DNA from: Hydractinia symbiolongicarpus
Lineage: Eukaryota; Cnidaria; Hydrozoa; Anthoathecata; Hydractiniidae
Reading direction: 5' to 3'
Assembly: GCF_029227915.1 (NCBI RefSeq)
Contig: NC_079882.1
Location: forward strand, 6,078,001-6,138,000
Length of the DNA stretch: 60,000 nt
Below the pieces are notes generated by a model that did not search any database, was not told the DNA's origin, and saw only the letters and a list, made by a program, of their open reading frames with translations. A program made the position numbers and the translations under genes. Position 1 is the first letter of the stretch. Each line of letters opens with the position of its first letter. Shown piece after piece: positions 12,179 through 23,557 of the stretch.

Positions 12179-15100
12179 GTAAGAATCTAATTGTTGTGTG
12201 CTAAACAAGTGAAAATATATGCTAGGGGAGGAAGGAAGGGGGAAAGGGGGAGGGGGCGGAGGGATGAGATTTGTTGGCTTGTAGCATATATCATACTTTG
12301 GGAGGGATGAAAATGTAATTATATTCCCATTTTTCGGTTGTTATAGTGTTATGTTTTCTCACTTTCTATGTATTTTGTTAGTTAGTCCTACTGTTGATTT
12401 TGTTTTGTTTGTTTGTTTGTTTGTTATATTTTGTTTGTTTATTTATTTATTTGTGCAAATTTATATCACTAAATAGATCAAGCCTAAATGTTATGGATTT
12501 TATGTAAATTCGGAGAAATTTTTGAGTATCTAAAAGAGCACTTTTCTTTACGTAATAACTTACTAATGGACATTTTATCAACGTAAAATTTCTAGCCACT
12601 TTTTATTGAAGGTCAGTTTGATGTATAAGGGAGAAAGCGAAAGCAAGAAATTGATTGGAAATTTTAAACGATGAGTTTCTCTAAATCTAAAAAAAAGTCT
12701 TTTTTTAAGATTCATATGCACCAATCTCGTACCCAGGGATTTTTGCTTTTTTACGTGACAGAAGGGAGCGAAAAAATTTTTTCGCCATTTTTTATTATAC
12801 CAAAAAGGCAAAAAACTCTGACAACGAGGGAGCATATGCATAAATTATTTTTAAAATGATACATAACCCGCTTAGCATGAGAAAATTCAAAAAAAAATCC
12901 TCCCCCCCCCCCTGACTTGGTTAATTTTCGTAGCAAAATTTTTCTAGCAAAAAACCATGGTCGAGTTGTTCTTACACTTGTTTATAAGAAATTGGCGAAG
13001 AGTCTGTTTTCAAAGATATTTTTGTTCCAAAAGTATGAATATTCAGCGACATCTCTACAATAAGATTTGTCATCAATGTTTGGTATTGTTTTCGCTCTTA
13101 CAAATTAATATCCAGCTTGATATTAAGTCTTTTCTAAGCAACCAAGAAGTTTGGAAATGTTGAAATAAAAACATTATAATGCTATCTTGATTTGATTAGC
13201 TAGTTTAATTAGCGACGAAACAAAAAGTTATGTCTAAGTTTCCACATTACTGTTAAAGTTCGGTTTCCTTAAGATATAATAAAAAAGAAACTGCGGTAGA
13301 AATAAATACCAAAAACACGGGATAAAACAGAGTTTACGGTTTAAACACTCGCTTTTAACTTCCGCAGGGTACACGTTGGTGTAAACACGTAGTCGAATGT
13401 ATATTATAGGACAAGCGTTTTCATTGCAAATCCACACTGCATTTTTTTGAGTAAACCAAATTCTCCAAACCCTTAACCCTAATCCCGCTCCCTCACCCCT
13501 ATGTAGGGCAGCTCATCCATAATATGAGTAAAAAGAGGTCATTCTCACTGGCAAGGATTTTGTCTTTGTGATATCAAACAGCGACTTTAAGGGCGTTTAG
13601 CTGAGCAGAAAGAAGGGAAAGGTGTTGGAATATCGCTCCTTTGGTAAATATGCACTGCAATCCTGCTCATGTTGGTTTAGAAAATTGGATCTGCTGACGT
13701 GAGCACATATAACCACCGTTTAGGGTTTTGGATCTAACCTAACTTCTAAGTACGTTTGTGAATATTTAAAAGTTGAAAGTGCGTGTGTTTAATATGCAAA
13801 GAGTGTAAGTAATTGCTTGTGTGTACAGTATTCGAAACTTTGACACTTTTTCTAATTTTCAATGATATTGTGAATAGATAGTCCCATTAAATTCAATGAC
13901 CCCATTGGTATTTCAAATACTTAATAAAAATAATAAAAATAATAAAAAATTAATTAATTAATAAAAAATCAAGAATTTTTGTTTGAAAATTTTTGACATT
14001 ATGACTTGTGTATATGACATTAACGTAAAAAAACATTAGCATAGATAAAATACGTTATAAAATAGTTGTTTGTGAAAAGTATTATTCGTGCAATAAAAAC
14101 CTGTACTTTAAAAAAAATATTTCTTATCTGATTGGAAATTTAATGTACATATAGGAGAAGGCTTACGGTGAATCATTGTTGAAATAAAAATACTAATTAA
14201 AAACATTGTTGAAGTAAAAATACTAATTAAAAAGCATACCTTTTGTAATAGTCATTCTAGCGATGGACATCCTTTTCTTAAGATCTGACACGAGGACTTA
14301 CACTAAGCAAATTATTATGGAGAACGTAACATTACCTTATCACTACTTTTGTAGTAGTACATACATAATGGGGAATGCAATTTGCGATTTGATTTTGTTA
14401 AGAGTTTCTAGCAAGAAATATACATTAATACATTACCTTAACGGCAAAGAAAATTAGGAAAAAAATAAAAGTTAGCTTTATCATTTTGACACAATAGAGT
14501 CACTTTTTGCAGACTAAAAAAAAATTTCAACAAAAACTTTAACAAAAGGGGAATGAAAACTATAAGAATCAGTTTAATTCAATAATTATTTTGTCTTTTT
14601 CTTTGATTTGAGCATTCTCTCTTCTTTAGCCCTCAACTTCTGCTTCGTTCTGACACAATGCATGTTTTGTTATTGTTTTATAGGTACTGAATTGAAAAAT
14701 AGGCAAAAAATGAAAATGTCAAAAAAAAAAATCGTCAAAAGATCTTTTTATACTAATAATATATCAATACTTAGTAAGTCGAATAAATATGCATGTTTAA
14801 AATTAAAAAATTTCGCCATGTTCGACTTTTTGCTAAGTAAAGATTCTGAAAAGCTGTTATTGTTATTAATACATGTCTCAGCACTTTACTTCTTTAAGAG
14901 AAACATTACAACTAACCCATCGATTGTTACAGTCTATAACCAAAAATTCAGTAATTGCCAAAATAAAGTTATATATTTCTTAAAAATTAAATCTACAAAA
15001 AAACATTCGATGTTGCTCAAAGCTGTTGCGAGAACAAAATCTTAATATTTTCCTAGCAAATATGTTTTTGCAACCTCTTTCCCTAATTGAAAAAACCTAA

Positions 15101-18100
15101 AGAGTCCTGGGTATCAGGTTGATGTTTTTGTAGCGCTCGAATTCACTTTTCTTGAATACTTGGTGTGAAGCAAGCACCCTTTATTTGTTTCAAAGAGGAA
15201 ATATTTAATAATTTAAAGTAATCCAATTTAAGCCTCACTATTCCTCTCCGTATAAAGAATGATGCGGAATGAACAAAACAAACTGTTCGTCTTTTTTCAG
15301 TTTACCGAAGGAAAAATATAAAAGAAGCATCTAATATGGTGACAACTTCGTACCTGAGCTCCTCCTCTGTATCGGCCATTGATTGCATAAAAGTGGGCTT
15401 CTTTTGTGTTTCGTACTACCCATGATGTTGATAAAAAATGGCTTGACGATTTATTTTTGACTTGCATTTCTCTAAAATCAATGCGAAATTTCTGCTCTTG
15501 GAGCTAGACATGATGGCGCCTCGTGTAGTGACAATTTGAACCAGCTTAGAATGTGAGTCCCTCCTGCAAGTTCGAGATTCGTGGCGCCGTTTCTGGTTTA
15601 AAAGCTTTATTGGTTTATCTGGTTTTACTCCAGCTTTTCTTAACTGCGCACTTCACAATTGAATGTTCGTGACAACTTATAGTTATTTATTTATTTATTT
15701 ATTTTTATTTGTCTTTATTTGATTGTTGTTATTTTTGTTATTGTTGTCATTTCTTAATTGTTATTGTTGTCATTCGTGTTGTTGGTGTCACGTCGATGTT
15801 GTCGTGCTTTCTATGTTGTCGTCGTTTTTCTGTCAATACCTACAACTCTTCGAAACTCGGATTTTATCGCATTTTTTTTCAGGTTTGATAGTGCAGAATG
15901 GTAGTGATGGCAAAGTGAAAAGTACAAGAGATAGTTGGGGACATAAATCGGAATTCTTACTTGCGTCAATTGGTTTAGCTGTAGGTCTTGGTAACATTTG
16001 GAGGTTTCCTTACCTGGTGCAGAGAAATGGAGGAGGTATAAGTATCTCCTTTTTCCTTTTACTCGCAAATGGACAAAGTATAAATTTGAGCAAGACTTAT
16101 TTGTTTGAATTACCTTCTTTTTTTTTTCTTTTTTTTTGGAACAAACGCATACTGATTTGCTCAATTGTCGCGCATGCGCAAGAAATTTACTAACAATAAG
16201 GCGGTATGTATTTTTTATTTGTTTGTTTATAGGTGCGTTTCTTATACCGTACATCATTTTCATGGTCATTGAAGGATTGCCATTATTCTTTATCGAATTT
16301 GCAATTGGACAACGTTTCCGAACTTCTAGTGTTGGTTCATGGGGTCGACTCAATCCTGCATTGCGCGGACTTGGATGGTCCTGCATCGTAGTTTCTTTCT
16401 TTCTCTGCATTTATTATGTCGTTGTGCTCGCTTGGTGCATATATTATTTTTTCATGTCGTTCACTTCTAATCTTCCCTGGGATGGAAAGGAAACGTGCAT
16501 CAATTATCATCAGTATCAAAATATTCTTGATAAAATCTCCCAATTCAGTTTGAATGACACGTTAAAAGCGCCCTGGGAAAAATTAAAAGCTGATTTTCCT
16601 GACTGCTGTGTTCAAGACCCTGCACAATGGTATTTTTACCAGCGTGTATTAAGAGTATCAAGCGATATCGAAGATAACGGAGTTGGTTTAAATCCTACCT
16701 TGGTGGGTTGCTTGATAATAGGCTGGGTGGTGACGTATCTTTGCGTAGTGAAGGGAATCCAGTCTAGTGGAAAGGTAATGGTTACATATTGTTTGGTTGG
16801 TTATCTTTTAAATGCAATATAAATTCCTCAGTCACACCAATGTATGCGTTGAATCTTCGCGAAAGAATCAAATTATATGATGATTTGTTTGTCTTTTATT
16901 TTAGGTTGTATATTTTACAGCGGTTTTCCCATACATTGTCCTTGTCATATTTTTCTTCCGTGGTATTACGCTTGATGGTGCAAAGAATGGCATTGAAGTT
17001 TTCTTTAAACCAGATGTAAGTAGTGAAATGTAAGCAGTAGTATATTAGCAAACAATTCTCTGTGTTAAAATCTACTTACTTCTGATCTAGAACCTGCTCT
17101 AAAAACCATGCTGTGGTTTCATAGGTATTTTTTAAGTTTTCGGTCTTCCCAATGCCTACAACTTCGAGGAAATATGCAATGATTATTTACATCTCCATCG
17201 TTAGTTTTATATGAATTACAATTCTTGGAAACGTTAAAAACATGAAGTAACTGAATACGAAACCGTAGTGATCATTAATGGTTACTCATTTATAGAATTA
17301 TGAACATTTTAATAAATAGATCATGTGTTTTTCAATAGGCTATCCCTGCACAAGTTGTTTCACAAAATGGCTCTTATTTGATTTCTCTTACAACTTATAA
17401 CATGTTGGACGATTTTAGATCATGTTCACACATCATTGCGGATAGGTTTCATTTCAGAATTGTTTTGTTTGAAATGACGTGTGGACATGTTTTTTCGAAA
17501 AACATAGTAGCGAAATTATTCACTTTTTACAGCGGAACGGAATCCTCCCGCTTCGAAACCGTGTAAACTCAAGGCCTACCCGCAACAAAAATCATTTTGG
17601 AACAACATCTATTCGCAATGTGTGAACATTCTAAGCCTCCATAGTTGCCTCTTTAAAAAATTGCTTGTGTACTTAAAGGGGCTACGAACCGGTTAAAATG
17701 CTCACATTCCGTATATCCCGCGCACATATCAAAAATCCGGCAAACGCGTTTCATGCAATGAACAGACTAGCGCACTTTGCTCGCTGGTTCAATATTTTTT
17801 TTTGAAAAGTATATTACAAAGAAATATTTCAGCAAGACTTATCCGAGATGAAAACATGACCAAGGCTGGAGAAGATAAAAATTCTAGATATACTATATGT
17901 TCGAGTCTGTAAATTACATACATGCCGGAAAAATAGCCATTGTTGTTTTTCGCCGCCATCAGCTCGACTTCGTGTAAGTCACTAAATTCTAAATCCTCTA
18001 ACAGTCTGACAGTCTGTCCTTTGAAATAATATCGTCTTTAATATTCTAGTTTCCTACAGTTCAAATTTTCAACTTATCCTGCAACATTGTATAAGATTAA

Positions 18101-21100
18101 CATTTTTGTAGTCCTTTTTTGCTGGCACTGCAACCAAGTAGATTTTCATCTCCTTGCTACAACTTTCCAACTTTACCGCTTCCTATTTCTTTACTATCAC
18201 TTCTTGGTTACCTTTTTATTTTTTCAAGCGATTTAAAATATCTCGTTCACTTGTTTCCATTCGTAATGATTGACTTGTTACTGTTAACATCCTTTAGTTG
18301 TTAAAACACTACTGTTTTTTCCCTTCACTTCGTTTGTGAGCAAGAAGAGTCTACTATGAAAATTATGCATATTTACCGGTTACTATACATCCTAACAATA
18401 GCCCTAACCCTTATACAAAATACCCAAAGGATTAGCATAATTTTCAATTGATCCTATACCCCGTAACATACGCATTGTCCTGCTATAAAAGTAATTACTA
18501 TCGTTACCACGTTGCTTCCCTTTTTCTGAACATTACTATATACAGTATGTGAAATTAGTATGTGTTCTGTGCTAAAACATACGATTTGTGTCAAGTTTAA
18601 GTCTTAGATTTTTTTATTCTCTTCTACTATTTTCAAATTTTTTATTCAATTAAAGAGTTTTTGATAAATATATGTGTTTCTTGGTAGACGTTAAATTTTG
18701 ATGTTTTTTTTATAGTGGGACAAACTCACAGAACCGAGGATATGGTTAGACGCAGCCACCCAAATGTTCTTCACATTAAGTTTGGGTTTTGGAGCGCTGG
18801 TTGCATTCGCCAGTTACAATCCTGTTAAAAATAATTGCGTTAGGGATGCATATACAGTTGTGTTTATAAACTGTGGAACATCGCTATTTGCAGGTGTGGT
18901 TGTGTTCTCCATTTTGGGTTACAGAGAGCTGAAAACTGGTCTCAAGGCTACAGAGGTAAATGGGAAAGTGTTTTTAGCTTTAGTAGAAATTGTATTTCCT
19001 TTTAGTCATGACAAATTATCTTTAAATTTTTGTAAGGAATGTGTGCTATATTTTTTTTACCCGTTTTTAGGTTGGCTCAGGTCCCGGTCTTGCTTTCATG
19101 GCTTTCTCTGACGCTATTTTGTTGATGGATGGAGCGCCGTTTTGGGCTCTAATGTTCTTTATGATGTTGATCCTTTTGGGAATTGATTCCGAGTTTGGAA
19201 CTTTGGAAGCTTCTATCGCGCCTTTTTTTGATATGGGAATAGTGAAAATGAAAAAGAGTTTATTTACAGGTAAGCAACAGCTTCGGTTTTAGGTCCCTTA
19301 TTTACAGCAGAACGCCCGTTTGGTCATTAAGCTTTAAGTAAGAAATACTCTTTGTTTACCCCATACGTTTGAGATGTTCAAATCTTGTCAGAAATTTCTA
19401 CTCGCAACGGTTTTAAAGTAATGTACCCCTCAAAGTTCCTTGTAACAGTTTATTATCAACAACCTTGTGCTCAGCCTGCTTCTTATTTCTGGATGGCTCC
19501 CCGTCACGATATAAAAAGAGACAATAGGTGCTGGGAACGAGGTGGCATTAAGACACTATTACCGTGTAACGCAAAATGGCCAAAATGATTTTATAGTAAA
19601 AGCGTTAAAAAAATTGCAAGTGCCTGAAGTTTGCTGGAATCTCACGCATTATTACCCGGGTAAAAAGGCGGCATCGATATTTTTTAAAGTCGCGCAATAA
19701 GATTGGTTAGACCTTAAATCATAGCGGGCAATATTCAACGGTCTTGCCTGCTACCATAGCAACGTGTTTTAAGTTTAAATATGGTAGCATTAAATGTAAA
19801 TAAACAGGGAAAAAAGTAAACAAAACGCAAAACAGAAGTTAAACTTACTTTTATTTGTAACCAATTCTATGTTGTAGCTATAGTAAAAACCTGTAATGTT
19901 TACACGATAATGGATTTTAAAATAATTTTTTCCGTGTTTATTTACATTTAATGCTACAATATTTAAACTTTAAACACGGTTACTATGGTAGCGTGCAACA
20001 CTGTGGAATATTGGCCGCTATGACGTAAGTCCTAACCATTCACATTGCGCGATTTTCGAAAATATCGATGCCGCCCTTTTAGCCAGGTAATAACTTCGAA
20101 TATTGACCTCTGTCACGTATTTGTGACGTCGGCCAATATTCTACGGTATTGCCCTCATAAACAGTTATTATGGGATTAGTGTTTATCCTACAGATTCATT
20201 GTGCGGTGTATATAAAATTCCAGCTCATATTTTGTACTTTTAGAAAACATTCTCCTTATAACTTTATTTCTTATATTTGTTGTGTTCGTCAATTATCTAT
20301 TTTTAGCTATTGTTGCCGCCATGATGTTACTAATTGGTTTATGCTTGGTGGCTGGTAATGGATTTTACATATTTCAAATATTTGATGATTTCTCTGTGAC
20401 TTTACCGCTGCTTTTTATTGCATTCTTTCAATGTATTGGAGTAACTTGGATATATGGATCTGAAAAGTAAGTTAAAAGCCTCACGATTTTGCGTCTTGCC
20501 CATCTTTCAGATGAACGTATTAGCCTAGTCGGAATTTAAGAAATTTCTTAACCTGAAAAACAAATTATTATGTGGTGTGACTTGAAACATCTGTTACTTT
20601 TTAGCTTTGCAAATGATATCGAATACATGACAGGAAGTAGACCAAATGCATTCTGGTTAATTTGTTGGAAATATATCTCACCAATTGCGCTTCTGGTTGT
20701 TTTCGTCACCAACATCAACGATTTGAGTAAAAACCCCGCCCAATATAATGCTTATGTCGGGTGCACAAATGTAAGAACTTAACGTACACTAATAACTCCG
20801 CATCTTTGATGCGACGTTGCGTTGAGCAACCCATGCAACCCATCGTTGTTAACGTCGGGTTGCTGGTCATGTTTTTGTTACTAAAATCACTTATTTATTA
20901 CTCCAGGACCCTCACTCGCCAAAATACGATGGTTCAAAGTCTTCGTTAATAAAAGTAAATTATCCAACTTGGGCGCAAGCTTTAATTGCCGTCATAATTT
21001 CAGCAGCATTCTTGCCAACTCTATTGTATTTGGTGAAAGATTTTCTTTCCCGTCCAGATGAATATGCCAAAGGCTTTAAAAAGCGATTCTTTTCAAGTTG

Positions 21101-21221
21101 GGTTGAGTATTTACCAGATCCCTCGTGGGCAGACCAAAGTCGTAGAAAGACGAAGACGGAGATGGAGGAAATTTTTAGAGAATCGATTCTACAATCAGAA
21201 AGGGATAGAAAGACAAAATAA
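12166..21221 (+). CDS. SLC6 family sodium-coupled transporter, copy A (9 exons)
   Basis: Exons: 12166-12178 (tentative start), 15883-16035, 16233-16774, 16905-17015, 18716-18955, 19071-19269, 20307-20466, 20605-20770, 20907-21221; total 632 residues, usual for SLC6. TM1 reads [14 protein letters not shown] near residues 35-48, followed by NGGGAFLIPY. Other core signatures are [18 protein letters not shown] (TM6), FINCGTS (TM7) and LLGIDSEFG (TM8, Asp near 392). The chloride-site residues (Tyr of IPY, Thr in FFT, Asn and Ser of FINCGTS) and the TM8 sodium-site Asp are present. Gly39 sits where monoamine carriers have Asp, so an amino-acid-like substrate is inferred; subfamily and substrate are unresolved. 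Loop 2 has an N-glycosylation sequon (NDT). The start exon ATG-GCG-GAT-GAT-G/GTAAGA fits phase 1 and makes the total divisible by three, but lies 3.7 kb from exon 2. Exon sizes match copy B. Confidence 0.9.
12179..15882. other. long first intron of SLC6 copy A
   Basis: 3.7 kb with no credible coding content. It contains a G/A-rich tract near 12222-12262, TTTG repeats near 12405-12425, a run of ten C at about 12902-12911, and a tandem duplication of about 30 bases at 14175-14234. An AT-rich 145-codon ORF at 14608-15045 looks fortuitous. Confidence 0.45.
17422..17630. mobile_element. short inverted-repeat element (MITE-like) in an SLC6-A intron
   Basis: The ends read TGTTCACACATCATTGCGGA on the left and, in reverse complement, TGTTCACACATTGCGAATAG on the right. 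These are the same sequence apart from a 3-base indel and one change. The interior is non-coding, and no target-site duplication could be fixed. Confidence 0.4.
19649..20093. mobile_element. 445-bp fold-back element with about 160-bp arms
   Basis: The left arm (19649-19810) and right arm (19931-20093) are inverted copies with scattered mismatches. Shared landmarks are GCGGCATCGATATTTT, the CTACCATAG segment and TAGCATTAAATGTAAATAAA. A spacer of about 120 bases separates them. It lies in the intron between exons 6 and 7 of SLC6 copy A, and copy B has nothing comparable in the same intron, so the insertion postdates the duplication or was lost from B. No ORF. This fits a long-TIR MITE or fold-back element. 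Confidence 0.75.
20098..20141. repeat. 44-bp interrupted palindrome
   Basis: GAATATTG-CC-GTCAC pairs with GTGAC-GG-CAATATTC around a five-base centre. It begins five bases after the fold-back element. Similar AATATTGGCC and AATATTC words occur inside that element's arms, so the two may be related. Confidence 0.6.
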
Positions 21222-21332
21222 ATAATACATAACAATGTATATCATTTTCATAACTAACCTGTTTTGTATGGGAGTTTTTATACACGTGGACGCATAATTT
21301 TTGCAAACTGGAACTTCGGGCACGCTTTCAGA

Positions 21333-21342
21333 AATAAATAAA
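21333..21342 (+). promoter_or_regulatory. poly(A) signals of SLC6 copy A
   Basis: Two overlapping AATAAA motifs about 110 bases after the stop codon. Confidence 0.5.
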
Positions 21343-23557
21343 ATATAAGCCATTAAATAATGGCTGAGATTATTCATGTAAAAACATTGTGTCTCTCAAA
21401 TTCAAGCCTTTTTATAAATACGTGTTTTCAACAAAAACCGATTTCCGAATTTTTCTGTTTTAATGTTGTTTAGAATATCATGTGATAAGTTGGGTAACGA
21501 TATTGTCTAATTCGTGTACATAAATTATCTTTGTCCAACTATATTTAAAATTTATTTTTTAACTTTTTTTTTTACTCTTGCAATCATAATGTTTTAAATC
21601 AAGAACTGTTTTGGATAAACACTATTCTTTTTATTTTATTAAATGGCCCTTAATGATAAATTTGTTTAGTTAGAGGGTTGTGTTAATTGACATGCATATT
21701 TGCAATTTGCAAGCTAAGTTTTATTTGAAATTATAATTTCCACAGCAAAGCCGCGAGAACAGTAGGTGGAACAACATTACTGGCGCTTAATGTTTAAAAG
21801 CCCAAAAAAAGCAGGTTGATCAATATCCATGTCCCTTAATACGTTCTTGAACTATCAGGTGAAAATTCAGTAGACATATATTTTGACGATTTGTCCCCCA
21901 AAGAAAAAATAGGTGATGAAGAGATAGATTGGTTTTAAGTCAATTTAGGCGTAAACGCCAAAATTATTTGCATAAACCAAAAATACGGAAGTACTAAACA
22001 GAGGGATCACATTTTTTTACTGCACAGAGAAAAAACTAAATGCAATTGAAATTATTAACATATTTAACAAAAAATCGAAGTAATGAATCTTAAATTTTCA
22101 TCCGCAAGAAAAGTTGAATTTATTATAACTCTCAATTTGGATCGAAACGGATCTGAACGGAAAAGTTTATCAATGAATCAGATTCCAAATTATAATAGTT
22201 TGTTTCGTCTCGATCCGTTCCGTTCCAATCCAATTCGTCCAGGTTGTTTTGATTCGATCTGTTTTTCATTTTTGAGTGGAAATTCACCCTCAGGTGTAAA
22301 GTCCTTTTTATAAATGAACTTACCAGAAACTTTAGTTTGCGTAAAACTCAAAATATCACCCGTCCATACTCCAGTAAAGCTCAAACCATCTCAAGTTGTT
22401 TACTAGATGGAACGAATTTCTGTAAAGTCTAATTAAAAAGTACCCACCAACAAACATTAAAAAGGCTATGCTGTTGCATTAACACACGAAATTGCATCTA
22501 TAACAACAATATGTCTAGAAGTAGCAACACAAATTTGTGTCTGACTACGTTTTAGCATGGAAAAAGTGATTAAGCATGTGAGAAAGAGATTTGCTTGCTA
22601 TATTTTTGAATTGACAATATTGACAACTAAAGGCCAATGAAATTATAACTGTATTGTCTTCAGAGTATTCCTCTCAACGTCCAACTTTATTTTTATTGCC
22701 TACTCACGTTTGTACGTAATATTCAGGATTAATTTTATATTTTTTTGAAACAATAGACAATGCAAAATAAATTTGCATATATCTTTGAGTTGTAATAAAC
22801 CTCTTGAAGTACATTAAAGGGAATTGCCATTACAGCGCTTAATCTGAAAACAAAAAGCGGATTAGTCTTATTGCGACAGCATAACAAACCGAAATAGTTC
22901 TGAAAGATATCAAATAATATATTATGACCTGAAGCATATATATATATATACATATAAATAAATATTTTTTGCAACCTTGTGTCCAGGGTTTTTTTCGTTT
23001 TTTGAATATGTCACCAAGTGCATATTTTAAGACCCCGATTAGTTCCAAAGGCGTATAGCGGCGTTCAATGACAGTTCGGGGCGCAGGAAAGTGTGACGTA
23101 CATGTAAGATTGACTCTAAATTATCTGGTATGAAAAGAAGAAATGAAGAACAAAGTTGGACCTGGGTAGGGGGTTGAGTCACTTAGAGAGATAGGAACGC
23201 TGTTATCTCCTCATTTTAATCCATCTGCTAGACCAATCAGGTTTACTCGATATGCAAAATATTACTTTAAACAAGAAAGTACGTGAGATTAAATTTTATT
23301 CATTTTAATTAAAACTTTTCCCGCAGACCAGATTTATATTTATAATGAGTAATAAACTAATTTCTATTGTCACCAATAGATACGAAAACAATTTATTTTC
23401 TTTAAATCAATCTTACTGTTCTGTATTTTTTTTGTTATTTTACTCATCAACAATCTATAAGTCAGGACAGGTCAATGAAGACATAATCAGGCTAGTTCGA
23501 CTGCACTAATGAGGTAGACTTTAAACTCACTCACGTTAATACAAGGAAAGCTAAACT
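21343..23557. other. spacer between the two SLC6 genes
   Basis: No convincing ORF. It should contain the copy A terminator and the copy B promoter, but nothing specific can be assigned. Confidence 0.4.

Noticed and set aside
14608-15045. 145-codon plus ORF in SLC6-A intron 1
   Set aside because: AT-driven composition, no domain, no splice support. Probably chance.
15811-16410. 199-codon minus-strand ORF
   Set aside because: It overlaps two well-supported SLC6 exons and an intron on the other strand; a shadow.
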